From PNMQ01 sp964478775 (lineage in GTDB: Bacteria; Pseudomonadota; Alphaproteobacteria; Paracaedibacterales; CAIOTO01): a stretch of DNA of 64,000 nt. The stretch is from NCBI GenBank assembly GCA_964478775.1, contig CAYZJC010000001.1, forward strand, positions 1 to 64,000, in the 5' to 3' direction. The notes under the pieces were generated by a model that saw nothing but the letters and a program-made list of their open reading frames with translations, had not been told where the DNA came from and ran no database searches. Position numbers and translations under genes: made by a program. This document shows positions 35,833-44,533 of this stretch, one piece after another (within the stretch, counting starts at the first letter, position 1; each line of letters begins with the position of its first letter).

Positions 35833-36759
35833 ATGAAAAAAAATAATATATACAAAGTTTTAGGAAAGCTTGCGCTCTGTTCAGCCTTTGCAAGCGGATT
35901 ATCAACTAACACTATGGGGTTTTCTTCTCTCTTTGGCGGGGCTTCAGATGACAAACCCATGGACACTGCACCCGATCAGCAAACCTTGATATTAAAAGAT
36001 ATCATCAAAGATTTAATGATCAAAAACAATATTCAGCACCTTCCTAACATGGATGTATTAAAGAGCAAAATAGACCTTTCAAAAGAAGGCGTTAATGGAT
36101 TATACAAACGCTTTTTAAGCAATCAAGAAGTATTACCAAAAGAATTACGTGTAAAAGTCATGGAGAATTTTTCAAATAATATTGATTCATACCAAGAAGA
36201 ACACGTCTATATTTTAGTGTTGATTTCAGAACTCATCTCCCAGCAGCAAATCAACGCAGAAGAGTATTGCCCTAAAGGAATTAACAATCAATTTGTGATT
36301 ACGTTCTTGCCGCAATTGCTTGCCGATAATTTGCAGGACAATGGAAAAACGCAACTTCAATTTAACGACGTAATCATTAATGGGAAAGAATATGACGTTG
36401 CTATTTCCCCACTTGAATATGCTGATAAAATTTACTTCGAAACAAAAACCATGCAAGCCTTGTATCACAGCATTAAAAACGGTGGTCAAACAACTTATGA
36501 AACCCGTTCGCAACTCTTGAAAGTGCGTGGCGGACTTGTAATTGCTAAGCGTGGCTACACTGTCGGGCAAAACAAGACATGTCATTTAATTTCATCTGAA
36601 ATTAATCTTAACGAAACAGAAAATGGACCGTCATTTTCAGTAAATAAAGCCTACGGCATTCGTCTTACCCCCAAAGGTGGAACTGTTTTTTCAAAAGAAT
36701 CTGAAAACATACTTATTAATGCCCTTAGCTTTCAAAACAATATCAATAATTATAAATAA
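35833..36759 (+). CDS. Secreted protein of unknown function
   Basis: 308 residues from the ATG at 35833; the open frame runs 14 codons further upstream without family or ribosome-site support. A signal peptide (VLGKLALCSAFASGLSTNTMG) leads a soluble protein with no membrane segment. The first half is helical and charged; the second half has beta-type segments such as FNDVIINGKEYDVAISPLEY and LKVRGGLVIAKRGYTVG. I recognise no family. It sits alone before the sdhCDA block. Confidence 0.6.
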   Translation: MKKNNIYKVLGKLALCSAFASGLSTNTMGFSSLFGGASDDKPMDTAPDQQTLILKDIIKDLMIKNNIQHLPNMDVLKSKIDLSKEGVNGLYKRFLSNQEVLPKELRVKVMENFSNNIDSYQEEHVYILVLISELISQQQINAEEYCPKGINNQFVITFLPQLLADNLQDNGKTQLQFNDVIINGKEYDVAISPLEYADKIYFETKTMQALYHSIKNGGQTTYETRSQLLKVRGGLVIAKRGYTVGQNKTCHLISSEINLNETENGPSFSVNKAYGIRLTPKGGTVFSKESENILINALSFQNNINNYK

Positions 36760-36843
36760 TCAGATATATTCAAGCGCAATAACGGTTACAAAGCGGGACT
36801 CTGTTTAATTCCAATAGGTTTTTTAAAATGTGTGGGCTATCGC

Positions 36844-36872
36844 TTGACAGCAATTAGGGGATTGCTTAAACT
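36844..36872 (+). promoter_or_regulatory. Promoter for sdhC
   Basis: A perfect -35 TTGACA (36844-36849), a 17-nt spacer and TAAACT (36867-36872), with 32 nt from the -10 to the sdhC ATG at 36905. This is the best sigma-70-like match noticed in the window. Confidence 0.55.
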
Positions 36873-36904
36873 TTAATGTATCTAATTTAATTAAAATTAT
36901 CATT

Positions 36905-37270
36905 ATGAAACCATTGTCTCCCCATCTCTTTATTTATAAACTACCACTGACTGCGCTTTTGTCAATTACCCATCGCTTTAGTGGTCTGGCATTTATATTG
37001 GCCCTGAGCTTATTTATTGTTGCATTTTATGGCATGTCAGTTTCTGTTGAATATTGGCAATTTTGCAAAAGATTATTTTATACAACATATGGCCACATAT
37101 GGGTATGGCCTTTATTATTAGCTGTACATTATCACGCTTTAAACGGCCTTCGCTATTTGTACTGGAGTCTTGGCCACGGCTTAGAATTAAAGGCAGTAAA
37201 CTGGTCTGGTTATGTTGTGGTGACATTAGCATCAGCCTTAACACTAACCTTATACCTCCTCACACACTAA
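36905..37270 (+). CDS. sdhC: Succinate dehydrogenase cytochrome b556 subunit
   Basis: 121 residues with three membrane helices. SdhC anchors complex II and holds haem b and the quinone site with SdhD. Seen: PHLFIYKLPLTALLSITHRFSGLAFI with the quinone-site serine/arginine region, and VHYHALNGLRYLYWSLGHG carrying the haem-ligand histidine. It opens the sdhC-sdhD-sdhA block and is 42 nt upstream of sdhD. Confidence 0.93.
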   Translation: MKPLSPHLFIYKLPLTALLSITHRFSGLAFILALSLFIVAFYGMSVSVEYWQFCKRLFYTTYGHIWVWPLLLAVHYHALNGLRYLYWSLGHGLELKAVNWSGYVVVTLASALTLTLYLLTH

Positions 37271-37312
37271 ACAACATTCTTTGAACATTGTTATTAAAAA
37301 GGCTTAACTATT

Positions 37313-37630
37313 ATGCGCGCAAGAACACATTGGCTTCATCAACGATTAACAGCTATAGGGGCATTTATTTTGGTCCCACTCATGTGGTATTTTATCTTAC
37401 ACACAACAAGACAACCGTATGAATATGCAAAATTAGCCGTCACCCATATTGGTTTTAAAAGTCTCTTTTGCATTTCTGTATTATGTAGTTTATATCACGC
37501 ATATTTAGGGATTGAAGTCATCGTTCAAGATTATGTTAAACAGCAATATCACCAATTGATAAAAATATTAATTATTGGTGTTTTTACTATATTTGGCATT
37601 GCTTTATTGTTCAGCCTTTTGACAAGCTAA
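37313..37630 (+). CDS. sdhD: Succinate dehydrogenase membrane anchor subunit
   Basis: 105 residues with three predicted helices. Seen: an N-terminal THWLHQRLTAIGAFILVPLMWY, as in alphaproteobacterial SdhD, and CSLYHAYLGIEVIVQDYV with the haem-ligand histidine and the conserved aspartate-tyrosine. It forms complex II with the neighbours. An N run lies between it and sdhA. Confidence 0.9.
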   Translation: MRARTHWLHQRLTAIGAFILVPLMWYFILHTTRQPYEYAKLAVTHIGFKSLFCISVLCSLYHAYLGIEVIVQDYVKQQYHQLIKILIIGVFTIFGIALLFSLLTS

Positions 37631-37650
37631 CCCCACCCCCACTTAAAATT

Positions 37651-37660
37651 NNNNNNNNNN
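37651..37660. other. Assembly gap (10 N) between sdhD and sdhA
   Basis: Ten Ns in the space before sdhA. The true distance, and whether anything is missing, cannot be judged from coding frames here. Confidence 0.95.
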
Positions 37661-37714
37661 TAGTACAGGTAGAACGCACGCAGAACGTTCCGGATAATTT
37701 CAGGAAGATGAACC

Positions 37715-39472
37715 ATGGCATTACCACAAATTATAGAGCATGAATATGTTGTAGTTGTTTTAGGTGCTGGTGGGGCGGGTTTGCGCGCCACACTTGGCAT
37801 GTGCAGCGAAGGCTTTAAAACAGCCTGCATAACAAAGGTGTTTCCAACACGAAGTCACACTGTTGCAGCACAAGGTGGCATTAGCGCAGCATTAAATAAT
37901 ATGCATGACGGTGATGACTGGAAGTACCACTTTTACGACACAGTCAAAGGCTCTGACTGGCTTGGTGACCAAGACGCTATTGAATATTTATGTAAAACAG
38001 CAATTGAAGCCGTTGTAGAACTAGAACATTTAGGTGTTCCCTTTTCAAGAACTGATGAAGGGCGTATTTACCAGCGCGCTTTTGGTGGTCATACCATTGA
38101 AGAAGGTAAAAGCATGGCCAAACGTGCGTGCGCTGCAGCAGACAGAACAGGCCATGCCATTTTACATACCCTTTATCAGCAATGCTTAAAACATGATGCG
38201 ACTTTTTTTATAGAATATTTTGCGTTAGACTTTATTTTTGATGACACAGGGGCCTGCAAGGGCCTACTTGCCTGGTGTCTAGATGATGGTTCTTTGCACT
38301 TATTTCGCGCAAATCGTATAATTGTGGCAACGGGTGGATGCGGTCGCGTCTTTTTTTCATGCACTTCCGCACATACCTGCACTGGAGATGGAAACGCCAT
38401 GGCATTGCGCGCTAACTTACCCTTGCAAGATATGGAATTTATTCAGTTTCACCCCACAGGCATCTATGGTTCTGGCTGCTTAATTACGGAAGGCGCAAGG
38501 GGCGAAGGCGGTTATCTTACCAATGCAGCTGGTGAAAGGTTTATGGAACGCTACGCGCCCAACGCAAAAGACCTCGCCTCGCGTGATGTTGTGAGCCGCG
38601 CAATGACAATAGAAATTTTAGAAGGCAGAGGTGTTGGCCCAGATAAAGACCATATCTACCTGCACCTAGAACACTTAGACCCTGAAGTATTAAAGGAACG
38701 CTTACCCGGAATTTCTGAAACATCAAAAATTTTTGCAAATGTGGATGTTACCAAGCAACCTATACCTATTTTACCCACTGTGCACTATAACATGGGCGTA
38801 GTTGTGAAAGGCGCTGAAAAAAAAGTTGTTCCAGGCCTCATGGCGATTGGTGACGCAGCTTGCGTTTCTGTACATGGAGCCAATCGTTTAGGGACAAATT
38901 CATTGCTAGATATTATTGTCTTTGGTAGAGCAGCCGCACTGCGGGTTAAAGAAACATTAACCCCAGGGGCTTTACATTCCCCCCTCCTCGCTAGCCACTA
39001 TGCAAAAACATTAGACTGGTTTGAAGATTTATTATCTGCTGATGGCACAGTAAAGGTGCCAGAAATACGTGTTAAAATGCAAAAGATTATGCAAAAGTAT
39101 TGCGGTGTGTTTCGTGAAAAAAAACTTTTGCAAGCGGGCATTAAGCAATTAAAGGAAGTTGGGCAACTAATGAACAACATAAAAATTGAAGATAAATCGC
39201 TCATCTGGAATACAGATTTAGTGGAAGCTATAGAGTTGAAAAATTTATACGCACAAGCCCTTGTTACCATTGAAAGCGCCCTGGCAAGAGAAGAAAGCCG
39301 CGGTGGCCACGCCCGTGAAGATTTTCCTGAACGCGATGATAAAACATGGCTTGTCCACACATTAGCTTCGTTGTCAGCCAATAACCAAGTCACATTTGAA
39401 TATAAGGCTGTTAATCTACAGACTTTAACGGCTGAAGTTGAATCCATACCGTTAAAGAAACGTGTCTACTAA
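37715..39472 (+). CDS. sdhA: Succinate dehydrogenase flavoprotein subunit
   Basis: 585 residues. Oxidises succinate to fumarate with a covalent FAD. Seen: the dinucleotide fold VLGAGGAGLRATLGM, FAD-histidine region TRSHTVAAQGGISAAL, substrate motifs HPTGIYGSGCLITEGARGEGG and HGANRLGTNSLLDI, and the C-terminal arginine-rich ESRGGHAREDFPERDD. An AGGA site precedes the ATG. The iron-sulfur partner sdhB is not next to it but 16 kb away (55271). The stop overlaps the stop of the convergent secreted gene by 4 nt. Confidence 0.97.
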   Translation: MALPQIIEHEYVVVVLGAGGAGLRATLGMCSEGFKTACITKVFPTRSHTVAAQGGISAALNNMHDGDDWKYHFYDTVKGSDWLGDQDAIEYLCKTAIEAVVELEHLGVPFSRTDEGRIYQRAFGGHTIEEGKSMAKRACAAADRTGHAILHTLYQQCLKHDATFFIEYFALDFIFDDTGACKGLLAWCLDDGSLHLFRANRIIVATGGCGRVFFSCTSAHTCTGDGNAMALRANLPLQDMEFIQFHPTGIYGSGCLITEGARGEGGYLTNAAGERFMERYAPNAKDLASRDVVSRAMTIEILEGRGVGPDKDHIYLHLEHLDPEVLKERLPGISETSKIFANVDVTKQPIPILPTVHYNMGVVVKGAEKKVVPGLMAIGDAACVSVHGANRLGTNSLLDIIVFGRAAALRVKETLTPGALHSPLLASHYAKTLDWFEDLLSADGTVKVPEIRVKMQKIMQKYCGVFREKKLLQAGIKQLKEVGQLMNNIKIEDKSLIWNTDLVEAIELKNLYAQALVTIESALAREESRGGHAREDFPERDDKTWLVHTLASLSANNQVTFEYKAVNLQTLTAEVESIPLKKRVY

Positions 39473-41115
39473 GCACTTCGTTCATACATAGCTTTAATGA
39501 TATTGTGCGCAAATTGGCTTAACAAATACGTAAAGAGTCTTGACTGTTGACCAAGTTCTTCTATTTCTTTTTTTGCGTCAGCAAACTGATTGAGAATTTC
39601 AGCTTTATCCTCACGTGCAAGCACCCACCCCAGCTCTAAAGTGGCATCCGTCATGAAGGCGTCAAGGTCAACCTTAGCATTTTCACATACATAGGCTCTG
39701 GGGTTAATAACGTCCAATACACTGTAATAGGCTTCGTTAAATTCAGCCTTAATCGTTGGAATGTTGGGCATGCTCTCTTCTTGACTAACTGCTGGTAAGC
39801 TATCTGACATTACCAATTCTTCATCAGAATAAATACCATCATCTGATTGAGGCATCTGTTCAATGCAAACAGGCGAAGGAAGGTTAGCTAATTTTGCGTC
39901 CCTTTTAAGTATACGCACAGGACTATCAGGTATATTTGCATTCGGCTGCAAAACGTTCGTACTGTTTTGTTGACGCTGTTTAGGTGCACGTTTATTGTGC
40001 TTCTTTTTTGCGGGACGCTTTGGAGATGGCACTTCTGACTTAGCATTAAAAAACGATATTAGTTCTGAATCTGAGAATGCTTGTAAGGAAGACGCCTCAT
40101 TTTCTTTTAACTCCTGCGAAGAAGCTAATGGATGCCCATTTCTTCCCTTTATTTTTTGTTGCAGTCGATATTTGGCAGAGTTTCTAAAATGATTATCTCG
40201 TTGTGATTGTTCAGTCAGTAAAGCAATATGGGCTGGAATTTCACTCAGCATTTCGATAATATTGTTTGTGTGCCTTTTAAAACTTAGCATTCCCTCTTTT
40301 GCCGAAAATTTAATATTTGTTGATGCATTGGGGTACTTTTTATTAAAGTGCTGCATATATTTTTGTGTATCTAACAAAAATTGCGCGTTACGAAAATGAC
40401 CGTGTGCCTCGTGTGTTGCAAAATAAGAATCACACGCTCTCCTGATAACGAAGGGTATATTAATAAATCCTTCTTCCTTAAAACAATCATAGGAAACCCC
40501 CTCAAAGAACAATCTTGTTACAGGTTTAACCAAGGGGAGCATATCACAAATCATCATTTTCATTATTTGTTGCTTTGAAGCAACATCAATATAGTTTTGC
40601 ATACACAAATGCATGAGGGTAAAAAATATGTGTTCGCATGTACAGTTCCAAATCTCTAGCTTGCAATTTATACTATCTTCACTTATTGAGTTTTTATTGT
40701 TATTTATTAAAAAATTATTACAATCATTTAAGATTTCATGTATATGCGGGTTTCTTTGCGTAATTAAAGGTGTGGTTGACAAGAATGTATGTACATTTTC
40801 AACTTGAAGAACAGCTTTTCTATAGTGATTATTGACATCAACTAAGGCAAAGCTACGAACATTAAATTCCAGTTGTTCTAAGGCAAATACCTCACAGCCC
40901 TCACTTGACAAAGTTTGATCTTTCCCCATGAGCAACCAGACAGACTCATCACATTTTTTGCGCCCATTTGCTTCAATAGTCATTTCCATTTGGATTGACG
41001 CAGCTTGAACACATGCATTAAATATGCTTATCGTTGAAAAAATTGCGAGACTCAGTGTTATCGTGTGCAGTGTTTTAAGAATTCTATTGCTGATCTGTTG
41101 TATATGGACTTGCAT
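39469..41115 (-). CDS. Secreted protein with a basic, NLS-like segment, unknown function
   Basis: 548 residues, no recognised family. A long N-region and hydrophobic core (ITLSLAIFSTISIFNACVQA, cleavage near residue 39) form a signal peptide. The first half is helical with several cysteines. A disordered middle part contains a dense basic cluster, PKRPAKKKHNKRAPKQ, near residues 363-380, flanked by S/P/E-rich sequence. This looks like a nuclear-localisation type signal. The C-terminal 90 residues are helical (DLDAFMTDATLELGW, EIEELGQQSRLFTYLLSQF). Effector function is inference; it may equally bind nucleic acid or be an envelope protein. Confidence 0.6.
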   Translation of the reverse strand: MQVHIQQISNRILKTLHTITLSLAIFSTISIFNACVQAASIQMEMTIEANGRKKCDESVWLLMGKDQTLSSEGCEVFALEQLEFNVRSFALVDVNNHYRKAVLQVENVHTFLSTTPLITQRNPHIHEILNDCNNFLINNNKNSISEDSINCKLEIWNCTCEHIFFTLMHLCMQNYIDVASKQQIMKMMICDMLPLVKPVTRLFFEGVSYDCFKEEGFINIPFVIRRACDSYFATHEAHGHFRNAQFLLDTQKYMQHFNKKYPNASTNIKFSAKEGMLSFKRHTNNIIEMLSEIPAHIALLTEQSQRDNHFRNSAKYRLQQKIKGRNGHPLASSQELKENEASSLQAFSDSELISFFNAKSEVPSPKRPAKKKHNKRAPKQRQQNSTNVLQPNANIPDSPVRILKRDAKLANLPSPVCIEQMPQSDDGIYSDEELVMSDSLPAVSQEESMPNIPTIKAEFNEAYYSVLDVINPRAYVCENAKVDLDAFMTDATLELGWVLAREDKAEILNQFADAKKEIEELGQQSRLFTYLLSQFAHNIIKAMYERSA

Positions 41116-41341
41116 TTTTTGATAATTCCCCCTAAATTCAAAGTAGTTAATGTGTCGTTAGTGATTTGAGATACGCATAAAGAGGCAAAGAGTGATTTTT
41201 TCTTTGCTATAAATTTTGTTTTTTAACATTATATTGCTTAATAGTATTTTATTTTAGCATATTTTGCAATTGGTTATGTTGTTAATTTCACTGAGCATAC
41301 AAATAAAAAAGTTTTTTTAGCAATAAAGGTAGAGTTGGTTT

Positions 41342-41893
41342 ATGTCAATTAAGTCAGACATTTGGATTACAGAACAAGCAAAACACGGCATGATTTCCCC
41401 TTTTGTGGAATGTCAAAAGCGTGAAGGGATTATTTCCTATGGTGTCTCTTCATATGGGTATGACGCCAGAGTCGCGCCAGAATTTAAAATTTTCACCAAT
41501 GTCGACAGCGCAATCGTTGACCCAAAGAATTTTTCTGAACACAGCTTTGTTGAACGCAACACAGATGTGTGCATTATCCCCCCAAACAGCTTTGCTTTAG
41601 GTAGAACTGTTGAGTACTTTAAAATTCCACGGGACGTTTTAGTCATCTGCCTTGGTAAATCCACCTATGCGCGCTGTGGTATTATTGTGAACGTAACCCC
41701 CCTGGAACCAGAATGGGAAGGGCATGTCACTTTAGAATTTTCAAACACAACCCCCCTTCCTGCTAAAATTTACGCCAATGAAGGTGTATGCCAATTCTTA
41801 TTCTTTAAGTCAGATGACCCTTGCGCTGTATCTTACCGTGACCGTAAAGGTAAATATATGGGCCAACAAGGTGTGACATTACCACGCTTATAA
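41342..41893 (+). CDS. dcd: dCTP deaminase
   Basis: 183 residues. Dcd deaminates dCTP to dUTP for thymidylate synthesis. Seen: SIKSDIWI at the start, the trimer-interface ISYGVSSYGYDARVA, ALGRTVEYFKIPRDVL, GKSTYARCGI and the catalytic PLEPEWEGHVTLEFSNTT with its glutamate, ending YMGQQGVTLPRL. murA follows after 58 nt. Confidence 0.97.
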   Translation: MSIKSDIWITEQAKHGMISPFVECQKREGIISYGVSSYGYDARVAPEFKIFTNVDSAIVDPKNFSEHSFVERNTDVCIIPPNSFALGRTVEYFKIPRDVLVICLGKSTYARCGIIVNVTPLEPEWEGHVTLEFSNTTPLPAKIYANEGVCQFLFFKSDDPCAVSYRDRKGKYMGQQGVTLPRL

Positions 41894-41951
41894 CGCCTTA
41901 ACACAAATCAATGTATAAAAATAAAACCAACAGAAAATAGAAGTCAAATAA

Positions 41952-43244
41952 ATGGATCATCTAATTATCACAGGCGGGGCTGCCTTAAAAGGCTCAGTTC
42001 GAATGAGCGGTGCAAAAAATGCGGCACTCCCCCTACTGGCTGCAAGCTTGTTGACGGACCAAAGCTTTGTTTTGCAAAACGTACCACGACTTGCTGATAT
42101 TGAATCCATGTTAGAACTACTGACCCAACTTGGGGCAACGGTTGGTTTTGAACCTAGTGTCACACCAATTAGCGATAATCTAGTGTCAATTAGCGCAAGC
42201 TCAATTATTAGCACGACAGCCCCATACGACTTAGTGCGCCGTATGCGCGCCTCTATTTTAGTACTTGGCCCTTTAGTAGCCCGCTTTGGAAAAGCACGCG
42301 TGTCTTTACCTGGTGGGTGCGCCATTGGCACAAGGCCCGTTGATTTACATCTGAGCGGTTTGGAAAAACTAGGGGCAACAATTGAACTTGCTGAAGGTTA
42401 TATTAATGCCCTCGCCCCAAATGGCCTTACAGGGGCAACCATCGCTATGCCTGTGGTTTCTGTCACAGCAACTGAAAACTTAATGATGGCAGCCACCCTT
42501 GCAAAAGGTGAAACAGTTATTGTAAACGCTGCACGCGAACCAGAAGTCATAGACCTTGCGGTGTGTTTAAATGCGATGGGTGCTAAAATTGAAGGCGCAG
42601 GAACAGATAAAATAACCATACAAGGTGTTGAGCGTTTAAATGGTGTGACCCACAAAGTGGTGTGTGATCGTATTGAAACAGGAACTTATGCGATTGCAGC
42701 CCTCATGACACGCGGTGAACTTACCCTTCTCAACACTGACCTTGCGCTCATCCCCACATTTTCATCAGCCCTTGAAAAAGCAGGAGCCCTCATCACCCCT
42801 ATTACAGGTGAGGAATCTGGCTTTCATATTAAAATGAATGATGCTGGTATCATCCATGGGGTTGATGTCATGACGGAACCCTACCCTGGCTTTCCAACTG
42901 ACTTGCAAGCACAAATGATGGCCTTAATGACATTGTGTGATGGGGCCTCTTTAATAACTGAAACAATATTTGAAAATAGATTTATGCATGTGCCTGAATT
43001 GCGTCGTATGGGGGCTAACATTACAGCACATGGGTCTTCCGCTTTAGTGCGCGGCGTTAAAAGTTTAAGTGGTGCACCTGTCATGGCAACTGATCTGCGC
43101 GCATCGGTTTCACTTGTTCTAGCAGGCCTTGCCGCTACTGGCCAAACGCGCGTCAATCGTATTTACCACCTTGACCGTGGATATGATAAAATTGTTGAAA
43201 AACTACAAGCTTGCGGCGCCACCATTGAACGCGCAACAGAATAG
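41952..43244 (+). CDS. murA: UDP-N-acetylglucosamine 1-carboxyvinyltransferase
   Basis: 430 residues. MurA makes the first committed step of peptidoglycan synthesis from UDP-GlcNAc and PEP. Seen: GSVRMSGAKNAALPLLAASLL, RMRASILVLGPLVARFG, and LPGGCAIGTRPVDLHL with the catalytic cysteine (target of fosfomycin) near residue 120, GTYAIAALMTRGE, YPGFPTDLQAQMMAL and LRASVSLVLAGLAATG. Complete and followed by a clear terminator. Confidence 0.97.
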   Translation: MDHLIITGGAALKGSVRMSGAKNAALPLLAASLLTDQSFVLQNVPRLADIESMLELLTQLGATVGFEPSVTPISDNLVSISASSIISTTAPYDLVRRMRASILVLGPLVARFGKARVSLPGGCAIGTRPVDLHLSGLEKLGATIELAEGYINALAPNGLTGATIAMPVVSVTATENLMMAATLAKGETVIVNAAREPEVIDLAVCLNAMGAKIEGAGTDKITIQGVERLNGVTHKVVCDRIETGTYAIAALMTRGELTLLNTDLALIPTFSSALEKAGALITPITGEESGFHIKMNDAGIIHGVDVMTEPYPGFPTDLQAQMMALMTLCDGASLITETIFENRFMHVPELRRMGANITAHGSSALVRGVKSLSGAPVMATDLRASVSLVLAGLAATGQTRVNRIYHLDRGYDKIVEKLQACGATIERATE

Positions 43245-43264
43245 ATGTAGCATATTTTGAAAAT

Positions 43265-43290
43265 AAAAAAGGGCTTTAAGCCCCTTTTTT
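43265..43290. terminator. Bidirectional Rho-independent terminator
   Basis: GGGCTT-T-AAGCCC stem flanked by an A run on the left and a T run on the right, between the convergent murA and mnmA. Serves both strands. Confidence 0.85.
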
Positions 43291-43330
43291 AATGATGAGA
43301 ATTGGTATAAAAGCCTAATTAAGTAATACT

Positions 43331-44521
43331 TTAATCTTTTGCCGTAATCCAGCCACCACCTAAGAGCCTATCACCCTTATAAAAAACACCAGCCTGCCCA
43401 AAAGCAATACCATATTCAGGGCTACTCAAAACAACTTCTGCTGTATTTGGTGAAAGGGCACGAATACGCGCCACAACAGGTTTTGCACTTGACCTAATTT
43501 TAATGTCGCAATCAATACCTTCGCCTATAAAGTCTTTGATATTACATAGCCAATTCACATCTGTCAGCAATAGTGACTTCACAGCCAAAGCTTCCTTTGG
43601 TCCCACTGTAACGGTGTGTGTTTTCGCATCAACCTTAATGACATATAAAGGTTCGTGATGGGCAATCTTTAAACCTTTGCGCTGGCCAACAGTAAAGTTG
43701 ATAATGCCTTCATGGGNNNNNNNNNNGGTGCCAAGTTGTGTGCCATCAACATGCACAATAGGCCCAGCATCTAAAGCACCAGGGCGCAGCTTAGAAACAA
43801 CGCTTGCATAGTCCCCATTTGGTACAAAGCAAATATCTTGACTATCTGGCTTATCTGCGACCTTAAGGCCAAAACGTGCTGCATGGTAACGTGTCTCCAG
43901 CTTATTTTCAAATATACCCAGTGGAAAACGCAAATAATCTAGCTGGTCTTGTGTTGTCGTAAACAAAAAATAACTTTGGTCACGCTTTTTATCAAATGCT
44001 TGATGAAGTTCTGAATGCCCGTGTTCTGTTTGTGCTGGCGAAACCCGTTTAACATAATGCCCTGTCACTAAAGCCTTTGCCCCAAGGTCTTTTGCAGTTT
44101 GCAAGAGGTCTTGAAATTTAACTCTCTGATTACATCGAACGCAAGGTATCGGGGTTTCGCCACGCATATAAGAGTCTGCAAAATCGTCTATCACCTTTTG
44201 CTTAAAAATAGATTCATAGTCTAACACATAATGCGGGAAACCCAACTTTTGGGCCACCATCTTTGCGTCATGTATGTCTTGACCAGCACAGCAAGCATTC
44301 TTTTTTTCAATGGCTGCACCATGGTCATACAATTGTAAGGTTATACCAATGACATCGTACCCAAGCTCATGCATGAGGGCTGCTGTCACAGAAGAATCAA
44401 CCCCCCCAGACATTGCAACCGCAATACGTTCACCCTTTTTAATGCCGTCGAGTGTTAAGTCACGCTGAGGTGCAACATAGCCGTCAGGTAATTGCAATAG
44501 AGATCTGATTTCACATGTCAT
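43331..44521 (-). CDS. mnmA: tRNA-specific 2-thiouridylase MnmA, with internal gap
   Basis: About 393 residues. MnmA thiolates U34 of Lys, Glu and Gln tRNAs. Seen: an N-terminal extension of some 30 residues as in alphaproteobacteria, the PP-loop AVAMSGGVDSSVTAALM, catalytic CVRCNQRVKF, DKKRDQSYFLF, KPDSQDICFVPNGDY with the second region, and FTVGQRKGL. Ten Ns (43717-43726) fall between QLGT and HEGIINFTVGQRKG. Those ends share two bases, and a direct two-base overlap gives the expected GTHEG reading, so nothing is probably missing. Confidence 0.95.
   Translation of the reverse strand: MTCEIRSLLQLPDGYVAPQRDLTLDGIKKGERIAVAMSGGVDSSVTAALMHELGYDVIGITLQLYDHGAAIEKKNACCAGQDIHDAKMVAQKLGFPHYVLDYESIFKQKVIDDFADSYMRGETPIPCVRCNQRVKFQDLLQTAKDLGAKALVTGHYVKRVSPAQTEHGHSELHQAFDKKRDQSYFLFTTTQDQLDYLRFPLGIFENKLETRYHAARFGLKVADKPDSQDICFVPNGDYASVVSKLRPGALDAGPIVHVDGTQLGTXXXXHEGIINFTVGQRKGLKIAHHEPLYVIKVDAKTHTVTVGPKEALAVKSLLLTDVNWLCNIKDFIGEGIDCDIKIRSSAKPVVARIRALSPNTAEVVLSSPEYGIAFGQAGVFYKGDRLLGGGWITAKD
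43717..43726. other. Assembly gap (10 N) in mnmA, probably artificial
   Basis: Overlapping the flanks by GG restores the MnmA reading exactly, so the gap probably has no missing bases. Confidence 0.85.
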
Positions 44522-44533
44522 TGCAAGGTTTCC

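Noticed and set aside
41116..41341. Possible RNA gene between the NLS-like protein gene and dcd.
   Set aside because: The stretch is A+T rich with no stable stem or tRNA-like element.
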